Shown one piece after another: positions 1 to 15,457 of a stretch of 64,000 nt of DNA (the first letter of the stretch is position 1; every line of letters starts with the position of its first letter). A model generated the notes under the pieces. The model worked only from the letters and a program-made list of their open reading frames with translations, was not told the DNA's origin and searched no databases. Origin of the DNA: Jackrogersella multiformis. Lineage: Eukaryota > Ascomycota > Sordariomycetes > Xylariales > Hypoxylaceae. A program made the position numbers and the translations under genes. Location of the stretch: assembly GCA_902806575.1 (NCBI GenBank), contig CADCXD010000008.1:2294001-2358000 (forward strand), read 5' to 3'.

Positions 1-2567
1 TATATAAAATTAAACTTAACCTTAAAATTAAAAGATTAATTATTTTTTTTAAAATTATATATAAATTATTTTTTTTAAAATTATATATAAATTATTTTTT
101 TTAAAATTATATATCAATTATATAAATATAAGGTTTTATTTTTTAAATTAATTAACGGATTTATAAGTTTTTAATAGTTTATTAACGATATATTTATAAA
201 TTATTTAAACGATTTTTATAACGTTTATATAAATAATATTTTAATCTTTTTTAAAAATAAAAAAGATTATATTAAATATGTTAATATAATTTTAATTCGA
301 TTAAAAAACGTTAAATTATAAGTTAATATAATAAAGTATAAATTTTACGTAAAATAAATAAAGTTTTTAAGTTTTATTATTAATATAAACGAAATTACCG
401 TTAATTTATCGAAATTTAAAGTTATTATTAAGTAAAAAAATAAAGAAAATAATTATTTTTAAGATTTTATAACTTTTATAAAAAGTTTATACGTAAATAC
501 GAAAAAATAATTTAATTGTTATTAAATTTAATAAAAAAAGGTAAACTTTTTAATTAGATTAAAAAATGTTAATAAGTTTTTAATAAATTTAAATATAAAT
601 TAATTTATACTTTAATATTATATTATTTCGATTATATTTTAATAATATAAGTAAAAACCGATATATTAAATAATATAATAATTAAAACGTTATTATAAAA
701 AAGTTTAACTTAAAAAATTAATATTTAATTATTTACTTTTCCGAAATTATATAAAAAGTTAAATATAATTATAACATTTATAATAAAAAACTAGTTCTAA
801 TAATAAAAGTATTATTATATTAAAAAGTAAAATTTATTAAATTATAAACCCTTAAATTATTTTTAGTAATAATAAATTATTAAATTTTAAAATATTTTAA
901 TATTAAAAAGTTATTAAATTAACGATAAACCGAATAAATAAAAATTTTAATTTAATATAATTTTATTATTATATATTAATTAAATAAAGAAAATATTATT
1001 ATAAATATATTATTATAAAAATAAAACAACCTTAAGATATAAAAAATAAAACGATAAGTTATAAAAATAATAATAATATTTTAACTTATATTTTCCATAA
1101 GTTTAACCGAAAAAAGAAATACGGTAAAAATTTTTATAATATAATTGAAAAAATATATATTATATTTATTTATATTAAATAAAAAATACTAACCTTTTTA
1201 AATTTACAAATAAAATTTATAAATAAATTATTAAAAATATTTAAAAATAAAACGCTTAAACTTTTATACTTTTTATTTATACTTTTATATATTTAATAAT
1301 ATATTATAATAAACATTAAATTAATATCGTAAAATAAATATAAATATAATAACCTTTTTATTATAATAAATTAATTAAATAAAAAGGTATAATATATTTT
1401 ATATTTTTAAATCGTTATAATAAAAATATAATTAAATTTTTAAATTTTTATTATTTATATTAAAAAATAAAAAATTATAATTTATAATTAATTTTATAAA
1501 TTAATTATTAAAAATATTTAACATTATTTTAAAATATTCTTTCGTAAGATATTTTTAAATAAATAAATAAATAAAAGTTATAAATAAATAAATATATATA
1601 TAAATTAAAGGTTATAATTATTTATAAATTATTATTAAAATAATTAATTAAAGGTAATATTAACGTTAAATTTTATATAAATCTTACTTACGTATAATTT
1701 TATCGATATATTTTCGTATAAAATAAATAAAGGATTTTTAATGAATTTATTTTTCGATTAAAAAGCATAAATAAAAAACTTTAAAAATTTATTAATAAAG
1801 GAATAATTTAATTAAAAAAGTTTAAAAGATAACGTAAATAATTTAAAAGTAATAAGAAATAATATAAATAATAATAATAAACATATAATAAAAATAAACG
1901 AAATAAATAAATAAATATCGAAAGGAATTAAATTTTTATATTAATAATAAAATTTATATTATTAAAAAATATATAAATAAATTAAGCGATAAATTAAATT
2001 ATTTTATAATATAAAATTATTGTAAGATTTTAAAGATATAATATTATTTATATATTATAAATATTAAAAAAAAAGGGTTTATAACGTTTTTAGCGGATCG
2101 ATTTAAGAAATATTTAAAGAATTGTTTATTAAGTTAAAAGGTTAAATATCCTCCCGATAAAAAGATAAGGTTAAATGAAAAAATAAAATAAAAAGTTAAT
2201 TATATAATTTTTAAAAAAGTTTATTACGAAACAACTTCAATATAAAGTTTAATAATAAAATTAAAATTTTAACTTAAAATAATATAATATTTTAAATTTT
2301 AAAAATATTATAATTATTATTAAAATATATTACGATTAAAAATATTATAATTATTATTAAAATATATTACGATTAAAACTTTAAAAAAGTTAATTTTTTA
2401 TTAAGATTATTAAACTAATAATAAATTATTAAAAAAATAAGATTAACGTTATATATAAAAATAAAAATAAAGTAAAACTTAACTTTAATATAAAATTTAA
2501 ACATCGGTAAAAATAAAGAATTATAAAAACGGATTTTATTTTATTTTAAAAAAATGGTAATATAATA

Positions 2568-2704
2568 AGTAATATTATAATTATATTTAAAAAAATACGT
2601 AATAATTTTTAAATATAATTATAATAATTAATAAAAAAATAACTTATTTTAATAAATAACTTAAATTTATAATAATCTATTTTTATTATTAATTTATATA
2701 TACG
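2568..2704 (+). repeat. Dispersed 137 bp repeat, more decayed copy
   Basis: Aligns without gaps over 137 positions to 41651-41787 in the same orientation. The differences seen are nearly all C/T or G/A transitions, and this copy carries the T/A state almost everywhere. It is therefore the more heavily mutated sister. It shows no coding potential. The two copies are probably fragments of one larger transposable element. Confidence 0.75.
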
Positions 2705-2904
2705 TAACTTATATATATTCTTATTATTAATTAATAAAAAATTAATAAAAAATTAAATTTAAAATAAATAAAATATTAAATATTAATATAATAAATTAAA
2801 ATATATTTATAAAATTATATAATTATAAAAGTTTAAACTTATTAATAATAAAGTTAAATTATATAAATTATATAAGTTATAAAACTTTATATTATAAACT
2901 TTTT

Positions 2905-2962
2905 TTAAAATATAAAGTATATATTTTCACTTAATATAAAATCTTTTATAAGGTCGCATTAA
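2905..2962 (-). mobile_element. ATM-1 miniature element, truncated copy 1
   Basis: The name ATM-1 is mine. This is the left end of the ~170 bp family described at 28825, in reverse orientation: it keeps the AAGG-TCGCATTAA end and the TTTCACTTAATATAAA segment, then homology fades. Confidence 0.6.
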
Positions 2963-3147
2963 AAATAATATAAACGATAATAGCTTTTTTTTATTTTTAT
3001 AAGTTTTAATTTTAAATAAAATTGTTATTATTAAATTAATTATTATTTAATTATAATATCGTGTTTTATAATTTTAAAAAAATAAATTTAACTTATTTAA
3101 GTAAAAAATTCAATAAAACCGTAATAACTTAACTTAAATAAGTAATT

Positions 3148-3463
3148 TAACCTTAAAAAAGTGGTAAAGTATAGCTAAGAATGGTAATGTGTAATTAAGA
3201 GTGGTAATGGTAAAATGGTAAGAAATAATAAGGCGTGGCAAGAAGTGACAAGGAGTGATAAGGACTTGCAAAAAGTGACAGGTAGTAATAAGGTATGGTA
3301 AAGCGTAAAGATAAGTGGCAGTAAGTGGTATGGCGTAAAAAGGAGTGTTAAAAAGTGTTAAGGAGTGGCGGGGACCGGTAAGAAGTGGTAAGGAGTGGCA
3401 AGGAGTGGTAAGGTGGTAAAGTGAGGTTAAGTGGCAAAATGGTAAAGTGGTAAAATGGTTAAA
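3148..3463 (+). repeat. GTGGTAAGG-type minisatellite, best preserved array
   Basis: Degenerate tandem array of about 10-12 bp units built around AGTGGTAAGG, with variants such as AGTGGCAAGG and AGTGTTAAGG. It is one of the few parts of the block still rich in G, TpG and GGC. Related arrays at 30108 (same strand) and 42050 (opposite strand) share its flank and show progressive G to A loss, with GTGGTAAGG becoming ATAATAAGG. It is purine-rich on the + strand. No gene is associated with it. Confidence 0.75.
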
Positions 3464-3469
3464 GGTTTT

Positions 3470-3513
3470 GCCCGAGTTTATCGAGGGTTATTATATCGAC
3501 ATGGTTTTTTTTT
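3470..3513 (+). repeat. Repeat end, partner of the block's right edge
   Basis: Starts GCCCGAGTTTATCGAGGG. A 35 bp segment matches 45983-46017 in inverted orientation with three differences, all of RIP type. It directly follows the 3148 minisatellite, and similarity appears to continue weakly to about 3560. It may be the terminal part of a larger element. Confidence 0.65.
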
Positions 3514-5583
3514 CCGGTATACCCGATTAAAAAATTCCTTATAAAATTTTATCGGAAATATTTTATTTATTATATAATAAGTCGTTTAAAATAAATATAT
3601 TAATTAAATAATAACGCGGATATTTTATTAAAAATTAACGTAAAATATAATAATAAATAAATAATTAAATTATAAAATTTAAAAACTTTTAAATAATCCG
3701 TATTAAAAAGTTGATTTTTAATAAAATTTAAAATTTAAAAATAAAGGAAAAAAATTTTAACTCGTACGAACCACTTTTCGTTTAATCGTTTTTAATTTTT
3801 TTAATTTTTTTAATAATTTCTTTTTTTTTAATTAAAAAAAAACTCCGGTAAAAATTTTATAAAAATAAAAAATAATCTTTTATAAATTACCGAAATTATT
3901 ATTTATAAAAATATATCGTTTTTATATTTTAAATTTTTTAAAAAATTTACTTTATATATAATTTAAATTAGTTTTTTTAAGTATTTTATAATATATGAAG
4001 CTTTATTATATTACTTACGTTATTATATTATATTTAATAAATTATTATATAATTTAATTTTTATTAATTTTCGGTTAAAATAAAATAATTTAATTTAAGA
4101 AATTATATTTACGTATAAAAATGCTTATTATATAATAATATATATAAAAAAAGATTTTATAAAATTTATTTTTATATATATTTTATAAGTTAAAATAAAA
4201 AACCTATTAATTATTATAATTAAAAAAATTAAACCATTTAAAAAATAAACTTTTTAAACGTAATAATCCTTTTAAATTAACCTTTTAAATAAATTATATT
4301 ATAATAATATTTAAAAACTTAATTATTTATTAAACGCTTTTTAATTTTTTATAATATATAAATTAATAAGATTTTAATTAATTACCGGCTTTTAAAAAAA
4401 CGATTAAGCTTAATTTTCTTTTTTATAAAAGGTTTTTTTAAAAAGGATTAAAATAACTTATCGTAAAACTTAAATATTTAAATTAATTAATAAATAATAC
4501 TATTTATTATATATTTCCTAATTATTTAATTTAATTTTAAATATTAAAAATAATTTTTAATTTTTTATTATTTATAAAGATTAAAACGATATATATTTTT
4601 TTTTAAGTAATTTATTTATATATATTTTTTATTACTTTAAAAAGCATTAAATTTAATTATTTTTTAAATATTATACTTAATATAATATTATTTTTTATTA
4701 TTTTTTAATTAAGTTTAAATAAACGTTTAACCTTTTTATTTTATTTTTAATAATAAATAAAAATTAATTTAATAATTAAGATTAATGGATAAAAAAAATA
4801 TAATTCCTTAAGATTTATAATTTTAAATAATTAAATATAAATAATTATAAAGTCCGTATTTTTATAATTTTTTTTAAAATATATTAAATTAAAAAAATCA
4901 TTAAATAAGGTTTAACTTTAAACTTTAAATTGTATTACGATAAATATAAAAATTAAAATATATTTAAATTTATTAAACGGTTTTAAATTATTACTTAACG
5001 CTTTAACTTTTTTTTTTAAAAAAAAAGTTTACTATTTAATTCGTTTAATTATATATTTTACGATATAAAAAATAATATTAAAATTACTATAAATAATTAA
5101 ATTATTAATAAAACGTTAAGATTTAATATATATATTAATAAATTAAAATAAAATATAAAAGCTTTAATAATATATTTAACATTATTTACCATTTTTAAAA
5201 CTTAATAATTCTTTTCGGTAATAACTATTAATATATTTTTTATAAAATATAAATACATTAATATTTTAAATAATAAAATATCTATTAATTTATATACTTT
5301 TTTAAGAAATATAATAATTTTAATACTTTTATTTAAAATAATATCTTTTAATTAAGCTTATTTTAAATTTAATATATTTATATTTTTATATATTTAAATA
5401 CTTTTTTTAAATCGTTTTAATATAATAATAAAGTTAAAATTTACGCTTTTTATTTATTAATTTAATATAATAATAAAAATAAAATTAATAAAAAATTTAT
5501 AATTAAAATAATAATTATCGTTTTTAATTTTAAAAAATAATTTAATTTTTTTAAACTTTTTTTAATTATTTGCTTTTTTAAAT

Positions 5584-5703
5584 AAAAAAAAGATATTTTT
5601 TAAATTAATTTAAATTAATAAAAATTGTTATAAAAGATTATTATAAATATATTCTTAAAATCTTTATTAAATTAGTTATAAATCTTTTAAAATTAAATAT
5701 ATA
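5584..5703 (+). repeat. Dispersed repeat, copy 1
   Basis: About 120 bp, starting near AAGATATTTTTTAAATTAAT, are similar to 17184-17303 in the same orientation. Weaker similarity extends to roughly 5890 and 17420. Fully RIP-like, with no readable product. Confidence 0.55.
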
Positions 5704-8700
5704 TTTAATATAAAATTTTATTTAATATTATATTATATTTATTTATAATTAAAATATTTATATTTTTAAATAAAAGTTTTTTTTAAAAAGCTTTTTTTTA
5801 TTTAATATAAAAAGTTTAATAATTAAATAAATAATAATCTCGTTAATATAAACTCTTATATTATTTAACGTTATAATAATTTTAATTTTATATTAAACGT
5901 TTTTATTATTTAATATTAAAAATAAGATTTTTATAATTACGTTTTTTTAATATTATTTTTACTTTTTAAATAATAAAATAATTATAAATTCTTTATATTA
6001 ATTATTTTAATATCTTTTTTTACTTAAATTATATTAATTTAATTAAGTTATTAAAAAATAATATTTAATAAAATTAATTACTTTTTATTAAAATTTTTAC
6101 GCTTAAATAATACTAAACTTATATTTATTTATATTTATTTAAGATAATACTTAATCGTTATGATTATTACGTGGTTTTTTATTTTTAATATTTAATATTT
6201 TAAAATTTTAAATTATAATGTAATTAAATCTTTATTATTTATTTATTGTAATATCCTTTTTATAACGTTATTTTTTAAACGTTATTATTTAATTTATTTA
6301 TAATATATCATAATTTTATAACGTTAAATTATTTTAAATTATTTTTTTATAATTTAATATTTTTCTCGATACTTTTATTTATTTAATTATTATTATTAAT
6401 TAAACTTATTAATATAATATTTAAATTTAAGCGTAATAAGAAAATTTAAAACTTTTATTATATTTTTTAAAATAAATAACTTTAATATTTTCTTAATATC
6501 GTTTTTAAAAATTAATATTCCTTTTTAATAAAAGTTAAAAAAGTATTAAATAACGTTATAAAAAAAACGATAAGTTTTTAAGCTTTTCATTATTTTTTAA
6601 AAATATCGTTATCGTTTTTAACGTTATTATTATTATTTTTAAAATTATTATTATTATTATTTTTATACTTAATTACGTTATTATTAAGTTTAATATTTTA
6701 TATTCTTTTATTTATAATGATATTATTTTTAAATTTTTATAATAAATTAAAATTATTATTATAAAAACGTAACTGTTTTAAAAGGTTTTAATTAAACTTT
6801 TCTTATATCTTTAAAAATGGTTTGGTTTTTATCGATAAAGAATCGTTTTAAAAAATAAATAATTTAAATTATATAATAACGTTTTGGTTATACGATTTGT
6901 TTTTTTTGAAATTTAATAAATATATACTTATAAATAATAAGATTTGTATATATTTTTTTTATAAAATTATTTAATAAAATTTTGTTTTACTTAAAATATT
7001 ATTAAAATTAACGTAATAATATAAACGTTTATTTTTTTTAAATTTAAAGATAATTTATATTATTGTAATATAATTATATAAATATATATTCTAAAATATA
7101 TAACCTTAATATAAATATATTTTAAAAATATTAAACTTTAATTTTTATGAAACAGTTTTTTATATTAATATTATATAAAGTAAATATAAATTTTTTAAAT
7201 AAAATTATTAATATTAAATAATAAAATATATCGTATTATAATAAAGCTAATTTTATTTATTTTAAGAGTAATAAAATATGTTATAATTAAAAATATAATT
7301 ATATATATTAATAAATAATAATTTATAATTAAAAAAAATATGATTTAAGATTTTAATTATAAAATTATATAAATTTTTTTTTGTTATTTTTAATATTAAT
7401 AAATATAAATAATTTTAATATTAATTTTAGATACGTTATAATTAATATTAAACGTTAATATATAAATATATTTATTTTTATTATATAATTTATTATAATA
7501 AAGTAAAATTAAGGTTTATATCGTAATAAAAATTAGAATAAAATTATAATTATATTAAAAAATAATAATAATTATAAAACTTTAATAAATAAAATTTATT
7601 ATTTATTATTTAATAGGTAATATATTATTATTATTAATATATATAAAATTAATAAACTTTTAAAATTATTTAAAACGATATTTTTTTTTTTAAAATATTT
7701 ATCCTTTTTTACCTTTATATATTTATAATATATAATTATATAATAATAAACTTATATTATTATAATAATAAATTTAACTTTTTTCCTTATTTTATTTCTA
7801 ATTAATTTAAATATTTTTATAATTTTATAAAAAATTATAATTAATTAAAGGTTTAGTTTTTCTTATTAAATATATACTTATCGATTTTTTTTTTAAAATA
7901 TTTATCGATATAAATTAATAAATTAATAATTTTCTTAATATTATTTATATTTATAATATTTTTTATAAAACTTTTTATATTAATATTATTATAATATTAA
8001 AAGAATTTATATAAATAAAAAACGTTTTATTTATTAATTTTAATTATATTAAAATATTAATTAATTAAATTAAAAAGATTATTTTTAATATTTATCTTTA
8101 TAATTTTTTAAAAAAATATAAATATATAAATATAAAATTATATAATTACTATTATAAGATTTTAATTAAAACTTATTAATTATTAAGAAAATATTATTTT
8201 ATTTTTTTCTGAATTTTTTATAAATATTAAAAACTATAAAAAAAATTTTTTTTAATTTAAATAAGTAATAATATATTATTAAAATTAATAATAAATTAAA
8301 TTATAAAAAGGTCATATTAAATAATAAGGTTTTTAATTTAGTTTTATTATTTAATTTTTAATTTATTTTTAGCTCAAAATAATTTATTAATATTTATAAA
8401 ATTTTAAAAATTTTAAATATTATAAAAAAAAGATTTTTTTATTTAAGTTATATTAATATAATTATTATTATTTTTAATAATACGATTAACTATTAAAAAA
8501 TAAAAATATAAAATATGTAATAATTATTACGTTATATTAATAAAGTTTAATAAAAGTTTAATTATATTAAAAATATTAATTTATATATTATAACGTATTT
8601 ATAAAAAACGATAATTATACGTTTTAAACTTAAAAAAAAAAGTTTAATTTCTTTTTTTAATTATAATTTAAAGCAATTAAATTACTTTAATTATATAAAA

Positions 8701-11700
8701 ACAATTTCAAAAATATTGATATAAAATAATAAAAAAGTTTAAAATTAAAAAAACGTTTATTTAATAAAATATAAAAATAAAGTTAATCGTTAATAAATTT
8801 CTTTAGTATAATTAACTTTATATTAATAAAATTTAAGTTAAGTCCTAGTTTATTTATATATAATAATTATTAAATAAAATAAACTTTTTAAATATTATCG
8901 ATTTAATTATTATTAAACGGGAAAAATTTTAATAAAATCGTTAATAACATTATGGGAATTTATCGGTCTGTTTTTTAAATTTAATTTTTTTAATATAGTT
9001 TTTTTTTTCGAAAGTATTTAATAAATTACGATTATTAATATTAGCTTTTATAAAATCTGTTTTATTTTAATTTATTTTATATTTATTTATAAAACGTTTT
9101 TTATTTAATAAGTAATTATTTTTATTATTATTTTTATCGAGGGATATATATTAATTTTTAAGTAAATTTTTTATAAATATTTATTATATATATTATATTT
9201 AATATAAGTTAAAATAAAAGAAGTTTATTTTTCTCGTTTTAAACATTCTAAAATTTATTATTTAAAAAAATATTAAATATAAATGATTATATTTTTTTAT
9301 TACCGATTTTTATAAATTGAATTAAGGGATAAGATTTTTTTTTAAACTTTTTTATATTATATTATATAATATATATATTTTTAAAGATATTTTTAATCTT
9401 ATAAAGTAAAATTTTAACTATTAAAAATATTGTTAATAAATATAATAATATATTTTATAAGTTTTTAATAAATTTAATTAAAAGATTAATTGGTTTTTAG
9501 ATTTAACGTAAATTTATTAATTATTTTAAAAGTAACTCTTAAAGTTAAAACCCTTTTTTTAAAAAAATAAAATTATTTAATAATAAGTTAAAAAAGATAT
9601 ATATAAAGAAAACGTAATAGAATTAATCGATAATTACATAATAATATACTTTTTTTTATTATAATAAAATAAATTTTATAAATCGAAATTATTTTATTTT
9701 TTAAGGAAAATAATTTTTATAATTAAAACGAAATATCGGTTCGTTTAAATTAAAAAAAAATATCTTTAAATTTTTTATAATATAATTAAAAAAGTTATTT
9801 TATAAATAAAATCTTAAATTATTAATTAAATATTATATAAAATAAAAGTAGTATTATTATAAAAATAATATATCCTTACTTTAAATTTTATATTAAAAGT
9901 TAAAAATATAAATTACTTTATAATAACGATTAATCGATTTAATAAATTTTCGTTTTAAAGTTATATTTTATTTCGCTTAAAAAAAAATTTTATTAATAAA
10001 TGAGTTAATATATAATAAGATTTTATTTTTATTAATTTGTTTTATAATTTTTTTTATATTTATATCTTTTTTTTAAAAAAAAAGAAAATATTAAACGATT
10101 ATTATTATTATTAAATTTAGATTTAAAATTAAACTTAAAGATAAAATATACTTTTATAAAGTAAAAAAATAATATAATAAATAAATTTTATAATATTTAT
10201 AATATATTAATATAATAATATATAATAAATTTAATATTACGATATTATTTAAACGTTAATTTATAAATATATTTTAATTTTTTATATTTTTAATAATTTT
10301 CTTATATCGTTTAATATAATAAACTTAAATATATAATATAAAAATATATAAAAATCTTTTAATTAAGAAATTTAAATCATAAAAATCCGTTTAATTATAT
10401 TTTTTATTTATAATAATATAAAAATATTTAATTATATTATAATAACGTTAAGTTTTAAATATAAATATTATCGTATAAATAAAACCGATTAATATATAAT
10501 TACTTTTAAAATAAAAATATTATATCGGAAATATTTCTAAGAATTATATCATATATTAAACCGGTTAATTTATAAATATTTTTATAAAAATTTAAAATAT
10601 AAATTAATTATTTAAAATCTAATATTTTTTAAATATTATTTATAAGTTATAAGATTAATATTAACAAATTATTATAATTATTAATAATAATAAATATAAA
10701 TATAATCGTTATAATCCTTTTAAATAATTATTATATATCGCATATAATTATTTAAATTTTTAAATAAAAATATTATAATTATATATTATTAAATAAATAT
10801 TTACTTATATTAAATAATATTATTATATATTAAATATTTATTAATTATTAAAAATTCATATTATTATTTATAAATTTTAATATTAAATATTAATAACTAA
10901 TTTAAACTTAATTAAAATATTACTTTTAAAGCAATTCTTTTATAACTTACCATTTATAAATTAATTTTAAATAACATAAATATAAAATTTTAAAAAAGTT
11001 ATTATTTTATACTTATCGTAACGTTATAATAATCCTTTTTATAAATAATTTTATTAAGAAAAAATTATTTACTTTTTATAACTAATAATAAAATCGTAAT
11101 TTTTAACAATAATTATTATATTACGTTATTTAATATTTTAAATATATAACGATATAAATTTTTCCGTTTAAATTATTACTATTTTTAAATATTATTTATA
11201 TATTATTTTCGTTAATTTAAAGAATTATTATATTATTTAAATATTTTATATTTTTAAATATAATAACTTTTTTAACTTATTTTTCTTTAACGTTTATTTG
11301 ATTTATTTAAATAACGTAAATATATTTAAGGTTAAGTTTTAATATTTTTTTTATTATTAAAATCAAATTAATAAAAAGGATAAAACGAGATTTTTAATTT
11401 ATTAAATATGATAAAAAAAAAATTATATAACGACATAATTATTATTTATAAATATTTTATTAAACATTATACGTTTTATTTATAGATTTTAATAAATTTT
11501 TAATATTTATATATAAGTTAATAAAAAATATAAACGTTTTAAAAAAGAAAGTATATATATAATAAATAATTTAAACTATAAACGTTTTATATAGCTTTAC
11601 ATATTAATCTTAATTTTAAATATAATTAATATATATTAATTATTACATCATTATTAAATATTTAAGCATAAATAAAAAGCCTAAAAAACTTTAAACCCAT

Positions 11701-14700
11701 TAAAAACAATAATTAATAACGATAAAATTTACTTAATTTATAACTTATAAATTTAATAATAATTTTTATTTAAAATAAATAAATAAATTATTTATTTAAA
11801 AGATAAATTTATAGCCTTTTATAATTTATTTATATATATTTACTTTTAAAATTATTATAACTTTTATTTAAATATAGATTATTTATTAAATTATTAAATG
11901 ATTTTAATTATAATAACGATTTACAAACTATTAACGTTTTTAAAAAATATATATATATTTTTTTTTTAATAATTTAACTAAACGAAAATATAATTAAGCC
12001 TTAAATAAAGGGGAAAAAAAATTAAAAAAAATTAATATATATATTATATTAATTAAATAATTAAATAGTTTCAAAAATATTTAATAATTTATATAAAATA
12101 TAAATTAAATATATTATTAAAACAAAATTTAATATACATCGTTATTTTTAATAAAACTTTTTAAATTATTTTTATAAAAGTTATTTTAATTATAATAAAC
12201 GAAATTATTTTATTTAAGAATATTATTATTTAAATTAATTTTAAATCGTAAATATTATATTTAATAAAATGTAAAACTATAATTTAAATGTTAATAATTT
12301 AAAGTATATTAATTTTAATTAATAATTATATTTTTAAAAAAATTTAGGTTTTAATTATATATAAAAATATATAAATTTAATTTCGATAAAGATATTTCAT
12401 AATATAAGTTTAAAAAATATTAACTTAATATAAAAAAAAAATTTAAATTTAAAAAAATTATTTTAATTTAATAAATATAATAAATAATAATTTATCTGAA
12501 ATTAACGATTTAAATATTAATAATATTTAATTATTAATAAAAAATATAAAATTAATAAAAATAATAATAATATATAATTAATTTTTGTTATTTATATATT
12601 TAAATTATTATTTTATTAATTTTTATAATTTTAATTATTTATAAAAAATTAATTAATTATAAATAACGATAAAGCTTTTAAATTAAAAAGCAATAAACGT
12701 TATAATTAATAAATTTATAAAATTAATTTATAAAAAAATGTTTAAAAATATTTTATTTTATTTTATATAGATAATATTAATAATTAATATAATAAGTATA
12801 ATTTTAAAAAGTTTATTTTTAATTTTATATATAAATTAATTTATAGTTATAAAAAAATTATAAATATATTAATATTTATAATTTTATTATATATTTATTT
12901 ATTAATATAATTAAGTTTATACGTAATATATATTTATTAATATAATCTTTAATTTTTTAATATTAAAATGTTTAATATTTTAAATTTTAAAACTTTATTT
13001 ATCATAACGTATATATTAAACTTAAAAATAATAATTATTATAAATATTTTTTCTTATATAAATTTAATTTTAAACGTTATATATATAAAATATAAAAATA
13101 TTTTTATAATGATTAATAAAGATTTTATTAAAACCCTTTTTAAAAATAAATATATTAATTTTTAAGTTACGCCGATTTATATTATTTAAATTTTTAAATA
13201 AAAAAGTGTTTAATAAATTTAATAAATTTAATAAATAATTATTTTTATTAATTTTAACATTATTAATATTATTAAAAACGTTAAATATAACGTTATTGTT
13301 AAAAATAAAACTTCTCGATTGTAACCGTTTATTAAAATAATTATTTAAATTATTCAAATCATTATTATCGCTTAATAAAAATATAACAAGATTTTTAAAA
13401 AAATTAATATTTATCGATATATAACCGTTTAAATCGATTTAAAATCGACGTCGTTTCTTTATTATATTATTAAAAGTTAATAAATCGTTATTTACCTTTT
13501 TATAATATAAATAAAATTTACTTAATTTAAACCTTTATTATTGATATTATTTAATAATTAAATTTATAATATAAAATAAAAACTTAAATTTCTCGACTTT
13601 TAAAATTAATATAAATATTTAATTTAATAAAAATTAAACGAAATAAATAAAAATATCTTTAAACGAAAAATAATCGCAATTATAATATTTAAAAATAAAC
13701 TTAAAATAACCATACGTAAACTTACCGAAAGTATATAAAATATAAATTATAAATTTATATTTATTTAAATTATTTAAAATATATTTAAAAAAGATTAATA
13801 TTACGATCGAAAAATTAATTCATATCAAATCATAAATAAACAATATTAATAAAATTATTAATTATAATAAAGTTATTTAACGTAATAATAAAATATTAAC
13901 GTATATAATTAATAATAAATTAAATTATATATTACGTAAAAACGATATAAACTTGTTTAAATCCGTTATAAAATATCGTTATATGCTAAATTTCGTTATA
14001 ATTTATAACGATAATAAAAAACCGTACGATTATAAAAAATTTCGTATTAATTATAAAATTAATAACGTTATTAATATTAAAAATCATAAAGTTATTTTAT
14101 AATAATAATAACTTTTTATTAATAAAAAACTTTTAATAATTAAAACTTAAAATAATATTATAAAGTAAATATTTAAAATAAATATAAACGTAAAAATAAT
14201 ATACTTTATTATAAAAGATCATATTTAAAAAAATAACGATCTAAATATTAAAATTAAAGCTAAAAACAAAAAAAAGATTTACATAATTAAAAATATTAAT
14301 AACCGTTTTAATAAAAATTAATATTTTATTTAAAACATTCTCGATTATTAAATTAAAATTATTTAAATTTAATAAATTTTACGTATTAATAAACGCCTCG
14401 TTATTATAATTAATATGTCGCTTTTTATTTTTATATTAAACGTTTTTAATAATAATATAATAAATATAATATATAATATCGTAATAAAGTTTATTATAAT
14501 TTAATATATATAAAGTTAATAATAAATTATAATTAAAATAAAATAAATAATTAAAAAAAGCTTTATAATCATTACCTTTAAAAAGATCAATACTTATAAA
14601 ACAATTGTAAATAATAACGAAAATTATACTTAAAATTATAATAATAATAATAAAAATAAATAGAAAATAAAAAAACGTATATATATATATATATATAAAT

Positions 14701-14881
14701 TAATAAACGAAAATTAAAATTAATAACATTATAAAAAAATGTATAATAATATGAAAAAAACGTAATAATAAAATAAATAAAATTATCGAGAAAATATAGT
14801 ACCGTCTTAAAAATCCATAATTTTAAACTTAAAACTAATTAAACGTAAGCTTTTATACCGCGTAAATAAATGGCCTCCCAT

Positions 14882-15284
14882 TTAAAAGATAACGCACGTA
14901 ATGATTTATAATATTAAAAGTTTATATAATTAAATTAAAAAAACTTAATTTAAATATTTAAAAACTTTTTATTAAATTTAAATAATAAATTATCGAAATA
15001 TAATAAAGTTTATTAAATAATAAATTTAATTATATTAAAAATATTAAAATTATAAAAAAGTTTAAACGTTTTTAAAATTATAATAAATAATTAAATAAAA
15101 TAATATATAATTAAAATTAACGCGACAAATAATCGGCGACAAAAGTATAAAAATTATTACGTGGCTCGAGCTTTCTCGTCGTTAATCTTAAACGCGTAAA
15201 AAAAAATATAAAAAATAAAAATTATAATATTAAAAAATTAAACTTTAATTAAACTTTAATAATTATAAAAATTTAAAGTTATTA
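14882..15284 (+). repeat. Dispersed ~400 bp repeat, copy 1
   Basis: Runs from AAAAGATAACGCACGTAATG to just before the ATM-1 copy at 15285. It is similar along its length to 30399-30796 on the same strand, and its first ~60 bp match the reverse complement of about 41970-42035. It keeps a few GC patches such as ACGTGGCTCGAGC. It is probably part of the same composite element as the minisatellite, which lies directly upstream of the second copy. Confidence 0.6.
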
Positions 15285-15457
15285 TTAATGCAATTTTAGA
15301 AAAGTTTTTACATTAAGTGGAAATATATACTTTATACTTTAAATTAAATAAATAAAATAAAAACTTTTATTTTTTATTTTATTTTTCGCTCGTTTTAAAA
15401 AAACGAAAAAACCATTAATTTTATATATGAAAACATACCTTATAAAATCCACATTAA
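15285..15457 (+). mobile_element. ATM-1 miniature element copy 2
   Basis: Full-length copy of the ~170 bp family, from TTAATGCAATTTTAG to ATAAAATCCACATTAA. The left end is more decayed than the right. TTAA is present at both ends. Confidence 0.75.

Noticed and set aside
1..60. Telomere at the window start
   Set aside because: No TTAGGG/CCCTAA repeats; the AT block simply begins at the window edge.
12968..13357. Overlapping open frames of 65 and 95 codons on both strands as genes
   Set aside because: Composition is almost only Asn, Ile, Lys, Leu and Phe, with no motif. Overlapping frames on both strands are expected in AT-rich DNA. At most a relic of a transposon ORF.
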